Origin: Cannabis sativa
Taxonomy: Eukaryota; Streptophyta; Magnoliopsida; Rosales; Cannabaceae
Assembly (NCBI RefSeq): GCF_029168945.1
Contig: NC_083607.1
Coordinates: 43,075,257 to 43,139,256, forward strand
Direction of reading: 5' to 3'
DNA: 64,000 nt
The position numbers and the translations under genes were made by a program. Position 1 is the stretch's first letter, and every line of letters begins with the position of its first letter. The notes beneath the pieces are model-generated. The model was not told the origin of the DNA, did no database searches, and saw nothing but the letters and a program-made list of their open reading frames with translations. This document shows, piece by piece, positions 25,550 to 36,252 of the stretch.

Positions 25550-25870
25550 CACATCGGTACAGGCTAGAGTATGACTAGCAGCTAGAGTATGACCAGTGTA
25601 CCAAGTATAGGCTGACACTATATCACATCGGTACAGGCTAAAGTAGGACTAGCAGCTGGAGTATGACCAGTGTACCGAGTATAGGCTGATACTAGGGTTG
25701 GTGGTTCTGTACTGTTTGACCGCATCACATCGGTTAGGCTAGAGTATGACTAGCAGTTGGAGTATGACCAGTGAACCGAGTATAGGCTGATACTGTAACA
25801 CATCGGTATAGGCTAGATTATGACTAGCAGCTGGAGTATGACCAGTGTACCGAGTATAGGCTGTTACTTG
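25550..25870 (+). repeat. Four-unit fold-back tandem repeat in the A 5' LTR
   Basis: Four units of about 70-105 bases each begin CACATCGGTACAGGCTAG-like and pass through GTATGACTAGCAGCT and GTATGACCAGTGTACCG to 'agtataggctg'. CGGTAC near the start of a unit pairs with GTACCG near its end, so each can fold back on itself. The same array is in the 3' LTR (32367-32689). Confidence 0.85.
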
Positions 25871-26374
25871 TCAATAGTACCGTCTTATGAACGTTCAGGA
25901 CTCAGTATCGTGTGGGACACGGCAGTTAGGGTTATGGTCAGGGGTATGGGCGTCTGATCATAACCCGGGATTTATGTATGTTTATGTTTATGCTTTTCTT
26001 ACTAAGTCTGTCGACTCACAGTGCTATGTTTATGTGTAGGTAAGGGCATGGCTAAGGCTGAAGAACCGTGAGAGCGAGCTGGTGAAGATTGTACATGTCG
26101 GGGCGGTTAGGCCTGGAGCGTACGATCCTCGGGACAACAGTGCTTATTTTGTAATTAGTCGCTAGGCGATAAGTATTTTGTATAGTCAGTGAACTTTTGT
26201 AAAATGTTTTGTAATCGGGATCCCGAGTATTTTTGTATAAATATTTTATAAGTTTAATTAAAAAGCAAAAATTTTAATTAATCACGATTTCCATAAACCT
26301 CGTTGATTAGCAACGAGCTGCACAGTACGTTTAAAATCAGGTGATACGTCTATGCTAGTTAGGGTGTTACAATT

Positions 26375-26387
26375 TGGTATCAGAGCC
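26375..26387 (+). other. Primer-binding site of element A (initiator Met tRNA)
   Basis: TGGTATCAGAGCC is complementary to the last 13 bases of plant initiator methionine tRNA. It is followed by GCC and then AGGTT, as if 3 bases had been inserted in a longer match. Confidence 0.92.
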
Positions 26388-26646
26388 GCCAGGTTGTCTT
26401 CCAAAGATCGTCACGACATGTACAATCATCATCAGCAGTTAGCTCGTTCTACGGTTCAGTAAGCTTTTATTGCTTTAGTAGTTTATTAAATTATTATGAA
26501 ATAAGAAAACCCTGATAGGAAGCTTGTTAGTAGCCTGATAGTAGAATAGGCGCATGTTTTTAATTTCTAAATTAAGCGGCATTAATAAGCTCTCGTTGAT
26601 CGTGACCTGATGTGCCAACTATGGGTTTCGAGGCTGTTCAGACTAG

Positions 26647-27525
26647 ATGGACGCCAGGCAGAACACCAGGAGTCAGGGCAACTCAGTCGGGTCAAATCAA
26701 GGTCAAGGAGCTCAGTTTCCCCCAGATGTTAGGGGCCGAGGTAGAGGTCCTAGGGGCAGGGCTCGTGGACGGGATGATGTTAACCCATCACAGGCTGCCC
26801 AAGCCAATTAGGAAGCCCAGAATTGGGAAACTAGGTTTGCTGAAATGCAAGCCAGAATAGAGGAGCAAGATAATGAGATTCAGAGATAAGACAGCAAAGG
26901 GCTCCTGCAGTGCCTGTGCCAGAAGTTCCAGTGGCACCTACTCCTGTTGTCTAGGTCGAATCAGTAGTAGCGGCGAATAGAATGGAACCCCTGTATGAAA
27001 GGTTCTGCAAGCAGGCACCTCCGGTGTTTCTTGGAGGTCCGGATGTCATGAAAGCCGAGCAGTGGCTATCAGTGATTACGAGAATATTGAATTTTATGAG
27101 TGTGACCGAGTACACAACTCAATTTGAACGGTTGGCAAAATTGGTCTCGGGATTTGTGCCAACCGATTTCAGTAAAAAGGGTGGAAAAAGCAGTGCGAGC
27201 TGAGAGCGCAGTTGGATGTATGTCGGAGTCAGTTAGGACTCCAGTGAGTGGCGGGGCTCCTACCCCTCCTGCATCAGGCTTTAGCAGGGGAGGTAGTGGT
27301 TCGGCCATGGACCAGAAGAGGAAAATATCCGCTGCATCCGGTGGCTCGGGGCAGAGCAAGAGGTTCCGGGGGAACCAGAGTAGAGGCAGCCGTCAAGGTG
27401 GTGCTGAGACTCGGTTTTCGTACCCAGAGTGCCCCAGTTGTAAAAGGCACCATCTGGGTGAGTGCAGACGTCAAGGATGCTTTCAGTGTGGCATGCCTGG
27501 ACATTACAAGAGGGATTGTCCCTAG
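26647..27525 (+). pseudogene. gag of element A, internally deleted
   Basis: The likely start is the ATG at 26647. The N-terminus is Arg/Gly rich (RGRGPRGRARGRD) and is followed by a coiled-coil-like RFAEMQARIEEQDNEIQR. Stops lie at 26809 (TAG) and 26887 (TAA). After a frame change come a Pro/Val-rich linker and the capsid start FLGGPD-x5-EQWL, but at about 27095 the sequence jumps to MSVTEYTTQFERLAK, so the middle of the capsid domain is gone. The frame then changes again and leads to the zinc knuckle CFQCGMPGHYKRDC, preceded by CPSCKRHHLGEC. A TAG at 27523 sits where element B has CAG. Gag proteins form the particle that packages element RNA; this one cannot. Confidence 0.85.
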
Positions 27526-29829
27526 ATCAGATCAAAGGCACCAAGGGCTCCGGCGAGACCCACCTCAGCTAGGGTGTTCGCCATTACGCAGGTTGATGCA
27601 GAAGCCAGCCCCTCAGTTGTAGCAGGTCAGCTTTCAGTTAATAACTCATTTTACTCAGTGCTGTTTGATTCTGGGGCCACACATTCTTATGTGCTAGCCA
27701 GAATCTTTAGTAAATTGAATAGACCTTGTGATAGTTATGAATCAGGGTTTGGAACCCTATTACCTGGCAGAGAGTTAGTTATCTCCAAAAGGTTGATTAG
27801 GTCTATGCCGATCAGAATAGACAGTACGGAGTTAAGTGCTGACTTGATAGAAATGAGCCTAGTAGATTTCAATATTATTCTGGGAATGGATTTCCTATCT
27901 AAATACTCAGCCAGTATTAATTGCAAAAGGAAGATGGTGATCTTTCAACCGGAAAATGAAGAACCGTTTGTTTTTGTCGGTTCGGTTTGGGAATCTCAGA
28001 TTCTGGCAATTTTGGCCATGTCAGCTAGAGAGTTACTGCATGGCAGTTGTTTAGGGTTTCTGGCCGTGGTGATGGACACCACTCTGCCAGATACTATTCG
28101 GCCAGAGGATATTAGGGTGGTTCGGGAATTTCTAGATGTTTTTCCCGAAGAACTTCCAGGGTTACCACCTCAGTGGGAAATTGATTTCGTTATAGATTTG
28201 GCACCAGGAGTGGAACCGGTTTCCAAGGCTCTGTATAGAATGGCTCCAGCTGAGCTTAAAGAATTAAAGATTCAACTTCAAGGGTTACTTGACATAGGGT
28301 TTATCCGGCCTAGTGTGTCACCCTGGGGAGCTCCAGTTTTATTCATCAAGAAGAAAGATGGAACTATGAGAATGTGCATCGATTATCGAGTATTAAACAA
28401 GCTAACAGTGAAGAATAAATATCCATTACCTAGGATCGATGATCTTTTTGATCAACTTCAGCAGAAGACAGTCTTTTCCAAGATTGATCTCCGATCGGGT
28501 TATCATCAGTTGAAGATCCGAGAGGAGGACATTCCGAAGACGGCTTTCCGTACTAGGTATGGACATTACGAATTCTTGGTTATGTTGTTTGGACTAACCA
28601 ATGCTCCTGCAGCATTTATGGATCTGATGAATAGAGTATTCAAGGATTTCCTCGATATCTGTGTAATTGTGTTTATCGACGACATCCTTGTGTACTCTCA
28701 ATCAGAAGGAGAGCATGAGTTACATCTTTAGATGATTTTGCAACGGCTTCGGGAACACAAGCTTTATGCCGAATTCAAGAAATGTGAATTCTGGCTATCT
28801 CAGGGTTCCTTTTTAGAGCACATTGTTAGCAAAGATGGGATCAAGGTGGATCCAGGGAAAATAGAATCCGTCAGGGATCGGCGAAGACCGAAGACAGTGA
28901 CAGAAAATAGAAGCTTCTTGGGTTTAGCTGGGTATTATTGTAGGTTCGTTGAAGGGTTTTCTAAGATCTCAACACCCTTAACCGAACTTACAAAGAAGAA
29001 TCAGCAGTTTGTCTTGTCAGATAAGTGCGAAGCTAGTTTCCAGGAGTTGAAACAGAGGTTGATTACAGCTCCAGTGCTAGCTTTTCCCTCGGACAGCGAG
29101 AAATTCGTAGTTTATTGTGATGCATCCAGACAGGGTCTGGGGTGTGTGCTGATGCAAGTCGATCGTATTATCGCTTATGCCTCCCGTCAGTTAAAGGATT
29201 ATGAACAGCGATACCCGACTCATGATCTAGAGTTGGTCGCGGTTGTTTTTGCATTGAAGATCTGGCGGCATTACCTTTATGGATAAAGGTGTGAAATCTA
29301 TACCGACCATAAAAGTCCCAAGTATTTCTTTACTCAGAAAGATTTGAACATGAGATAGAGGCGTTGGTTGGAGTTAGTGAAAGATTACGACTGTGAGATT
29401 CTCTATCACCCTGGGAAAGCCAATGTAGTGGTCGATGCCCTGAGCAGGACGGGTCCCGGGCAGGTAGCTAGCATGATTCAAATTTCACCTCAGTTAGCTG
29501 AAGACATGGTTAGATCCAGCATTGAGTTTGTGGTAGGTCAGCTTCACAACTTGACGCTTCAATCTGATCTGTTGGAAAGAATTAAAACTGCTCAGATGAC
29601 TGATCCAGAGTTAGCGAAAATCAGAGATGAGGTTTCGGCTGGTCAAGCCAGAGATTTTTCAGTGTCAGACAATGGGATGCTTCTGAATAAAGCTAGGGTT
29701 TGTGTTCCGAGTAGTGTGGAACTCAAGAATGAGATCTTTGAAGAGGCTCATTCTACCCCTTATTCTCTGCATCCCGGCACCACCAAGATGTACCAGGATC
29801 TTAACTGTACTTCAGGTGTAGCGGTATGA
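27526..29829 (+). pseudogene. pol of element A: protease, reverse transcriptase, RNase H
   Basis: In the same frame as the zinc knuckle, protease has [11 protein letters not shown] (Asp-Ser-Gly at 27667-27675). After [12 protein letters not shown] comes reverse transcriptase, with [28 protein letters not shown] and the catalytic FIDD (28672-28683). RNase H follows, with [14 protein letters not shown] and YTDHK. Stops interrupt it at 28729 (TAG), 29284 (TAA, GAA in B) and 29356 (TAG, CAG in B). The polyprotein would copy element RNA into DNA. Only the stops separate the long open pieces here, so decay is mostly by point mutation up to about 29805. Confidence 0.92.
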
Positions 29830-31031
29830 AGAAGAATTTGGTAGAATTCGTATCGAGATGCCTCACCTGTTAGCAGATTAAGGCTGAACATCAGAGACCA
29901 GCAAGGTTGTTGCAGCCTTTCACCCTACCTGAATGGAAGTGGGAGGATATCACTATGGATTTCGTGGTTGGGTTACCTAGAACCACGAGTTTATTCGATT
30001 CCATCTGGGTTGTGGTGGATCGATTCGCGAAGTCTGCTCATTTTCTGCCTGTTAGAACAACCTTTACAGTGGATCAGTTGGCAGAATTGTACGTTAGAGA
30101 GATTGTAAGACTTCACGGGGTACCGAAGTCTATAGTTTCGGATAGAGATCCGAAGATCACCTCCAAGTTTTGGCAGAGTTTGCAACGGGCAATGGGTACA
30201 AAATTGAAATTTAGTACAGCATTCCATCCTCAAACAGATGGGCAGTCCGAAAGAACAATTCAGATATTGGAGGACATGTTACGAGCCTGTGTTTTGGATT
30301 TTGAAGGCTCTTGGAATAAACATCTACCGTTGATAGAATTTTCTTACAACAACAGTTATCAGAGTACAATAGGGATGGCTCCCTATGAACTGTTATACGG
30401 TAGGAAGTGTAGATCTCCCATCCACTGGGATGAGACAGGAGAGAGAAAATACCTAGGTCCGGAGTCAGTGCAGCGGACTAATGAGGCAATTGAGAAAATA
30501 AAAGCTAGAATGCTTGCCTCACAGAGCAGACAGAAGAGTTACGCAGATCAGAAACGCAGAGATGTTGAGTTCCAAGTAGGGGACCATGTATTTTTACGGG
30601 TATCTCCAATGAAGGGGATCAAACGTTTCGGGAAAAGAGGCAAGTTATGCCCTAGGTTTACAGGACCTTTCGAGATTCTCGAGAAGATAGGTCAAGTGGC
30701 ATACCGGTTAGCATTGCGTCGAGCTTTATCAGCAGTTCACAACGTATTCCATGTCTCTATGCTGAGAAAATACGTTTCAGATTCCTCTCATATACTCAAC
30801 TATGAGAGCCTTGAACTGCAGCCAGATATGTCTTACGAAGAACAGCCAGTGCAGATCCTGGATATAAAGGATAAAGTCCTTCGGAATAAGACCATATCTT
30901 TGGTCAAAGTACTCTGTAGAAATAGCAAGGTGGAGGAAGCCACCTGGGAGCTAGAGTCAGATATGAGAGCTCAATATCGAGAGTTATTCAGGTTAGATTT
31001 CGGGGACGAAATCCTTTTAAGGGGGGAATAG
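29830..31031 (+). pseudogene. pol of element A: integrase with chromodomain-like tail
   Basis: An indel at about 29805-29830 shifts the frame in the integrase zinc finger, and TAG at 29871 replaces a CAG (Gln) of element B. From 29907 an open frame of 374 codons runs to 31031. It holds the integrase core ([22 protein letters not shown]: the three acidic positions are present), a GPFEILEKIGQVAYRL linker and the C-terminal VEEATWELESDMRAQY, which matches the chromodomain ends of Tekay-type chromoviruses. In that group the tail is thought to steer integration to heterochromatin (known for the family). The frame stops just before the polypurine tract. Confidence 0.92.
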
Positions 31032-31032
31032 T
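31019..31032 (+). other. Polypurine tract of element A
   Basis: AAGGGGGGAATAGT lies directly before the 3' LTR and primes plus-strand DNA synthesis in LTR elements. It overlaps the end of the pol frame. Confidence 0.88.
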
Positions 31033-31540
31033 TGTAAAGATCGCTTAGTTTAATTTGGAAATTAGCAGTTAATTATGTTTAATTATGGAAAATTATTTAT
31101 AGATATTTAAATAATTATTTATGCTGTTATTTTTGAATTATGAATACATTTTTATGTCATATAGTGAAATTTCATAATTTTGCATTTTCGGTGTCCGGCA
31201 ATATGGAACTCGGTGTATGGCTCAGTAGAATCACAAATTAGTATTTCAGTATAGTGGGATGGTTTATTTAGACATTGGGAATGTCGGGATTAGTCGGGAA
31301 TTTAGAGTTTTCCCAAAATACCCCTAAGTACCTTTTATGCCTTTTAGTGTGGAAAGGGCAAAATGGTCTTTTTGCCCATTTGTATGTTTGTCTTTTAGTG
31401 AATTTTATGTTAATGAGAAATAAGATTTTTAAAGCTTATTTTGGCTGAAATGATTTAATAAAACCATCATTTTATCCCATTTTATCCTTTTTTGTAAAAA
31501 ATGAGAAAATTGAAAAGATATACATCTCTCTCTCATCAAA

Positions 31541-31600
<60 letters not shown>

Positions 31601-33189
31601 TTTCCCTTAGAACCCAGCTATGGTTGTGGATTTTGCAACTTCATCTAGGGATTTTCAAGCAAATTCTTTGTGGTTTTAACTCAAGGTAAGGCTCTAGCAA
31701 CTCTCTTTTAGTTTCTTGCAATTTTTGGAAGAAAATGATAGTTTGCATGCTTTGTTTTTGGTTCTTGTTGCTGCTGGATTTATGTGTGGTTTTCAGAAGT
31801 TTAATCATGTTTGAATGAGTGAAATAGAATAGGTTTTGAAGCATGATTAGTTGATTTTAAGCAAATATGGAATTTTGGCTCAAAACTATGGTTTTCAAAG
31901 AGAATATTTGAAATCTGTTGCTGTTGTTTTATTGATGTTTGCTGTAGTTTTCAGAGGTGATTTTATGCATGTTTATGTAGGTTGGGGTTGATTTGAATGC
32001 ATGTTAGGGTGAGAAATCGGTTTTTCTCAACTGGTCGTTTCGTGCTAGCTTCAGGTTTTCAGGCAGTTTGTTTCCTGCTAGTTTAGGGTATTTTTTGTAT
32101 TAAGTTGCAGTAGGTTAAGTTTGGTTTTAAAACCTTTGTCCCGGTTGTGATTTAGTGAGTCACCTAAGTGTTATGATTGTTATGGTTTAGGAGCCTGTAA
32201 ATCGCCGTGCAGTTCGTTCCACTCAGGTTGATCGGCACACTTGAATTCGAAATTGAGGTAAAATTAGTATAACAGTATGCATATGTATTACATGTTTAGC
32301 GTGCATGTAGGAAGCCTGTTAGATTACATTAGATATGTATGTTGGCTTCGAACCATCTGACTGTGTCACATCCGTACAGGCTAGAGTATGACTAGCAGCT
32401 AGAGTATGACCAATGTACCGAGTATAGGCTGAAACTGTATCACATCGGTACAGGCTAGAGTAGGACTAGCAGCTGGAGTATGACCAGTGTACCGAGTATA
32501 GGCTGATACTATGGTTGGTGGTTCTGTACTGTTTGACCGTATCACATCGGTTAGGCTAGAGTATGACTAGCAGTTGGAGTATGACCAGTGAACCCAGTAT
32601 AGGCTGATACTGTAACACATTGGCACGGGCTAGAGTATGACTAGCAGCTGGAGTATGACCAGTGTACCGAGTATAGGCTGTTACTTGTCAATAGTACTGT
32701 CTTATGAACGTTCGGGACTCAGTATCGTGTGGGACACGATAGTTAGGGTTATGGTCAGGGGTATGGGCGTCTGATCATAACCCGGGATTTATGTATGTTT
32801 ATGTTTATGCTTTTCTTACTGAGTCTGTCGACTCACAGTGCTATGTTTATGTGTAGGTAAGGGCAAGGCTAAGACAGAAGAACCGTGAGAGCAAGCCGGT
32901 GAAGATTGTACATGTCGGGGCGGTTAGGCCTGGAGCGTACGATCCTCGGGACAACAGTGCTTGTTTTGTAATTAGTCGCCATGCGACAAGTATTTTGTAT
33001 AGTCAGTGAACTTTTGTAAAATGTTTTGTAATCGGGATCCCGAGTATTTTTGTATAAATATTTTATAAGTTTAATTAAAAAGCAAAAATTTTAATTAATC
33101 ACGATTTCCATAAACCTCGTTGATTAGCAACGAGCTGCACAGTACGTATAAAAATCACGTAATACGCCTATGCTAGTTAGGGTTTTACA
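31033..33189 (+). repeat. 3' LTR of element A
   Basis: TGTAAAGATCGCTTAG to TTAGGGTTTTACA, 2157 bp. Relative to the 5' LTR it lacks 24943-25190 (248 bp); TAG is present at both break edges. It keeps the fold-back array (32367-32689) and has a longer (CT)n tract (31543-31597). Confidence 0.95.
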
Positions 33190-33194
33190 CAAAT

Positions 33195-34269
<1,075 letters not shown>

Positions 34270-34495
34270 ATTACGTTTGGCAGGTCACTATAGAGCAATA
34301 TTTTTTTAAGTAATAAAAATTAAGTACTTTTGGGTTTTACTCTATAGTGGCACTCCATATTTTTAGTGACTCACATTACAAGAGACTAACCCCACATATT
34401 TAGAGTGTGATTGTGCATGTCACTAAAAATTACTCTTAACTGTTTAGTGACCCACACTTTTGTGCATGTCACTAAAAGGCTATATTGTAGTAGTG
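34270..34495 (-). repeat. Right terminal and subterminal repeats of the CACTA element
   Basis: GTCACTATAGAG, AGTGGCACTCC, AGTGACTCACATT, GTCACTAAAAATT, AGTGACCCACAC and GTCACTAAAAGG words cluster here, ending GTAGTAGTG at 34495. They mirror the left end. Confidence 0.75.
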
Positions 34496-34497
34496 TA

Positions 34498-35614
34498 TGT
34501 TAACGCAAATTTTTGTTAACTATATTAAAGCCTATTTCGTGATGGATTTGCATAGAAATAATATTAATACTAAAATAAAAATGAAGTAACACAAAGCTCT
34601 TTTACGTGGTTTTGCAGTTAAAATTTTGCATAGTCCACGAGTCTATCTTATTAGATTTTTCTGATACAGTATTAGGGTCTTTTGTCTAAGAATTTTTTTC
34701 CTTTTTTCAATGTATCCTGCCCCTATTGATAGTTTCATAGGAGGGTAGTTAATTACAATCAAATTGATATCCCACAACAATAATCCCCTAAAATTGTTGG
34801 ATTTGATTACGACCCACATAAAATAAATGCGGTTATTATTTAAAAATCACACAGCTGTGATTTATCTGCTTTTACCGGGTCAATGTATACGTGGATTAAA
34901 TACGTTGCAAAGTGTATCTTGTTGGGCCATCTCGCTAAGAACATAGCAACAATAACCCTGGCAGCGTGCTGGAACTTTTCCCATGTCTTTCCGAGGTTGA
35001 TAATGTAAATCTCTTCATTTCTGCTACTGAAGACATAACACTCCATTTGACAATCGCAGTTCTTGGTGACAAGGTGAACTTCAACAGTCAGCATCATTTG
35101 AATGACAGCTGCTATCTGAGAGAGTTGACTTGACGAAGCAGTGGATCTCATTGAAAGATGTTTGAAGCTGATTAGTGAAGGTAACAGGAGTATGCCATCC
35201 TATAGCGAGATGGATGCCTCGCCATTCGTTTTTAAGATCCATTCAACTGTTATGCTTAGTTTGTATAATGTATATTATACGCTAAGTGTTCTAACAGTCA
35301 ACATGTCTCGTCTACATCTCTTCATACATAGTGAAGTTGGTGCCTCGCTTTGTACTACTGATGTCATCCTTATGATTGTGTCTTCTGACGCGGAATGGTT
35401 TCTTGTCAACTCATGAGACAATATTTTATATATCCTTATCTCGCTTAAGATTTTATAGTCAGCGAGTTGTAAATATACTCTATCAGCTCTGCATTTAATG
35501 AGTTATTCTATTTTAATATCCTTTAATATAATCATCATTATATTTGTTGATTCGTATTCTCCTTGGTTGACACGTGTCCTCCTCTAAAATACTAGCCGAA
35601 TTTTGGGTATAACA
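34498..35614 (-). repeat. 3' LTR of element G
   Basis: On the plus strand it starts TGTTAACGCAAATTTTTG and ends TTTTGGGTATAACA. Reverse-complemented it aligns along its length with the LTR of F (40613-41581), for example 'gtggttttgcagttaaaatt', 'catagtccacgagtc' and 'ttgattac'. The two are well diverged, so they are either very old or from separate insertions. The CACTA element is inserted one base inside this terminus. Confidence 0.85.
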
Positions 35615-35628
35615 ATCGCCCCTTGAAA
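35615..35628 (-). other. Polypurine tract of element G
   Basis: On the minus strand TTTCAAGGGGCGAT directly abuts the LTR start TGTTATACCC. Confidence 0.7.
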
Positions 35629-35834
35629 AGTTCTTTTCAATGCAAAGTGCTTTTTAAATGATTATAGAGGGTATATTTGTCAAAATCCCTTTTGAAAAAG
35701 CACATGTCTTCTGATTTTGGTAGTTTTGTACTTTCAAGGTATATCAGCATTTAATGACCATCTTTTCATATTTTTTTCAAATTCTATTCGTTAGATCAAT
35801 TGTCTCCCTGATCTAACGGAGATTGACCCAAGAG

Positions 35835-35841
35835 TATAAAA
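35835..35841 (+). promoter_or_regulatory. TATA box for the antisense gene of element G
   Basis: TATAAAA in 'agagtataaaacg' lies about 410 bp before the ATG at 36253 and points away from the element's own sense transcript. A pyrimidine-rich leader follows, and an intron in the leader is possible (donor near 36143, acceptor 'ttccag' near 36226). No experiment supports it here. Confidence 0.45.
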
Positions 35842-36252
35842 CGAAAAAAGAAACCATTTTTTCAATATCTTTGCCATTTCAAAAACTCTAAAAGTTTCTC
35901 AAGCTTTTCTGCGGAAACCCAGATTTACCCAAAACCTTGCTTGACATCTTCCTGAGGTTCGCTGTTTCGTAGATTGCAGAACCGCTCATCGTCTCAAAAC
36001 CCAACTTCGAACACTAAGTTATTTTTCTCCTTATTTTCTTACATGATTTTAATTTTGCATTTCTGGGTTTGATTACTAATTTCTTAGTTAGCACCTTTGT
36101 TACTTCATTTGGTTTTAGAAACTTTAGGGTTGAATTGTATCTGGGTAAATGTTAAGGTTTAGGCAAAACATAGGTTTTCGAGATCTCCACTCTACCAACT
36201 TCTGGTTTGATAAATTTCTTCCAGGAATTGGGATTGCTTTCTCCTTGCAACA

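Larger units (their letters stand above)
23985..26371 (+). repeat. 5' LTR of element A
   Basis: It starts TGTAAAGATCGCTTAG and ends TTAGGGTGTTACA. It contains a (CT)n tract (24494-24532), an array of fold-back repeats (25550-25870) and 248 bp (24943-25190) missing from the 3' LTR. The PBS follows three bases after its end. Confidence 0.95.
23985..33189 (+). mobile_element. Ty3/Gypsy Tekay-type chromovirus element A, full length
   Basis: LTR, PBS, gag, protease, reverse transcriptase, RNase H, integrase with chromodomain-like tail, PPT, LTR: complete order, 9205 bp. Flanked by the perfect duplication CAAAT (23980-23984, 33190-33194). The LTRs (2387 and 2157 bp) are about 97% alike over the first 320 bases compared by eye, so the insertion is not recent. 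It lies inside the CACTA element. The pol sequence and LTR length fit the Tekay/Del group of plant chromoviruses (inference from family resemblance). Broken by several stops and at least two frameshifts. Confidence 0.95.

Noticed and set aside
25550..25870. CRISPR-like array
   Set aside because: Units are long, vary in length and abut without unique spacers; the same array is in both LTRs of a plant retrotransposon.
31501..31689. Leucine/serine-rich frame in the A 3' LTR
   Set aside because: It is a translation of the (CT)n tract and lies within the LTR.
34840..35151. 103-codon minus-strand frame
   Set aside because: It lies wholly in the G LTR, has no conserved domain, and the matching LTR of F does not keep it open.
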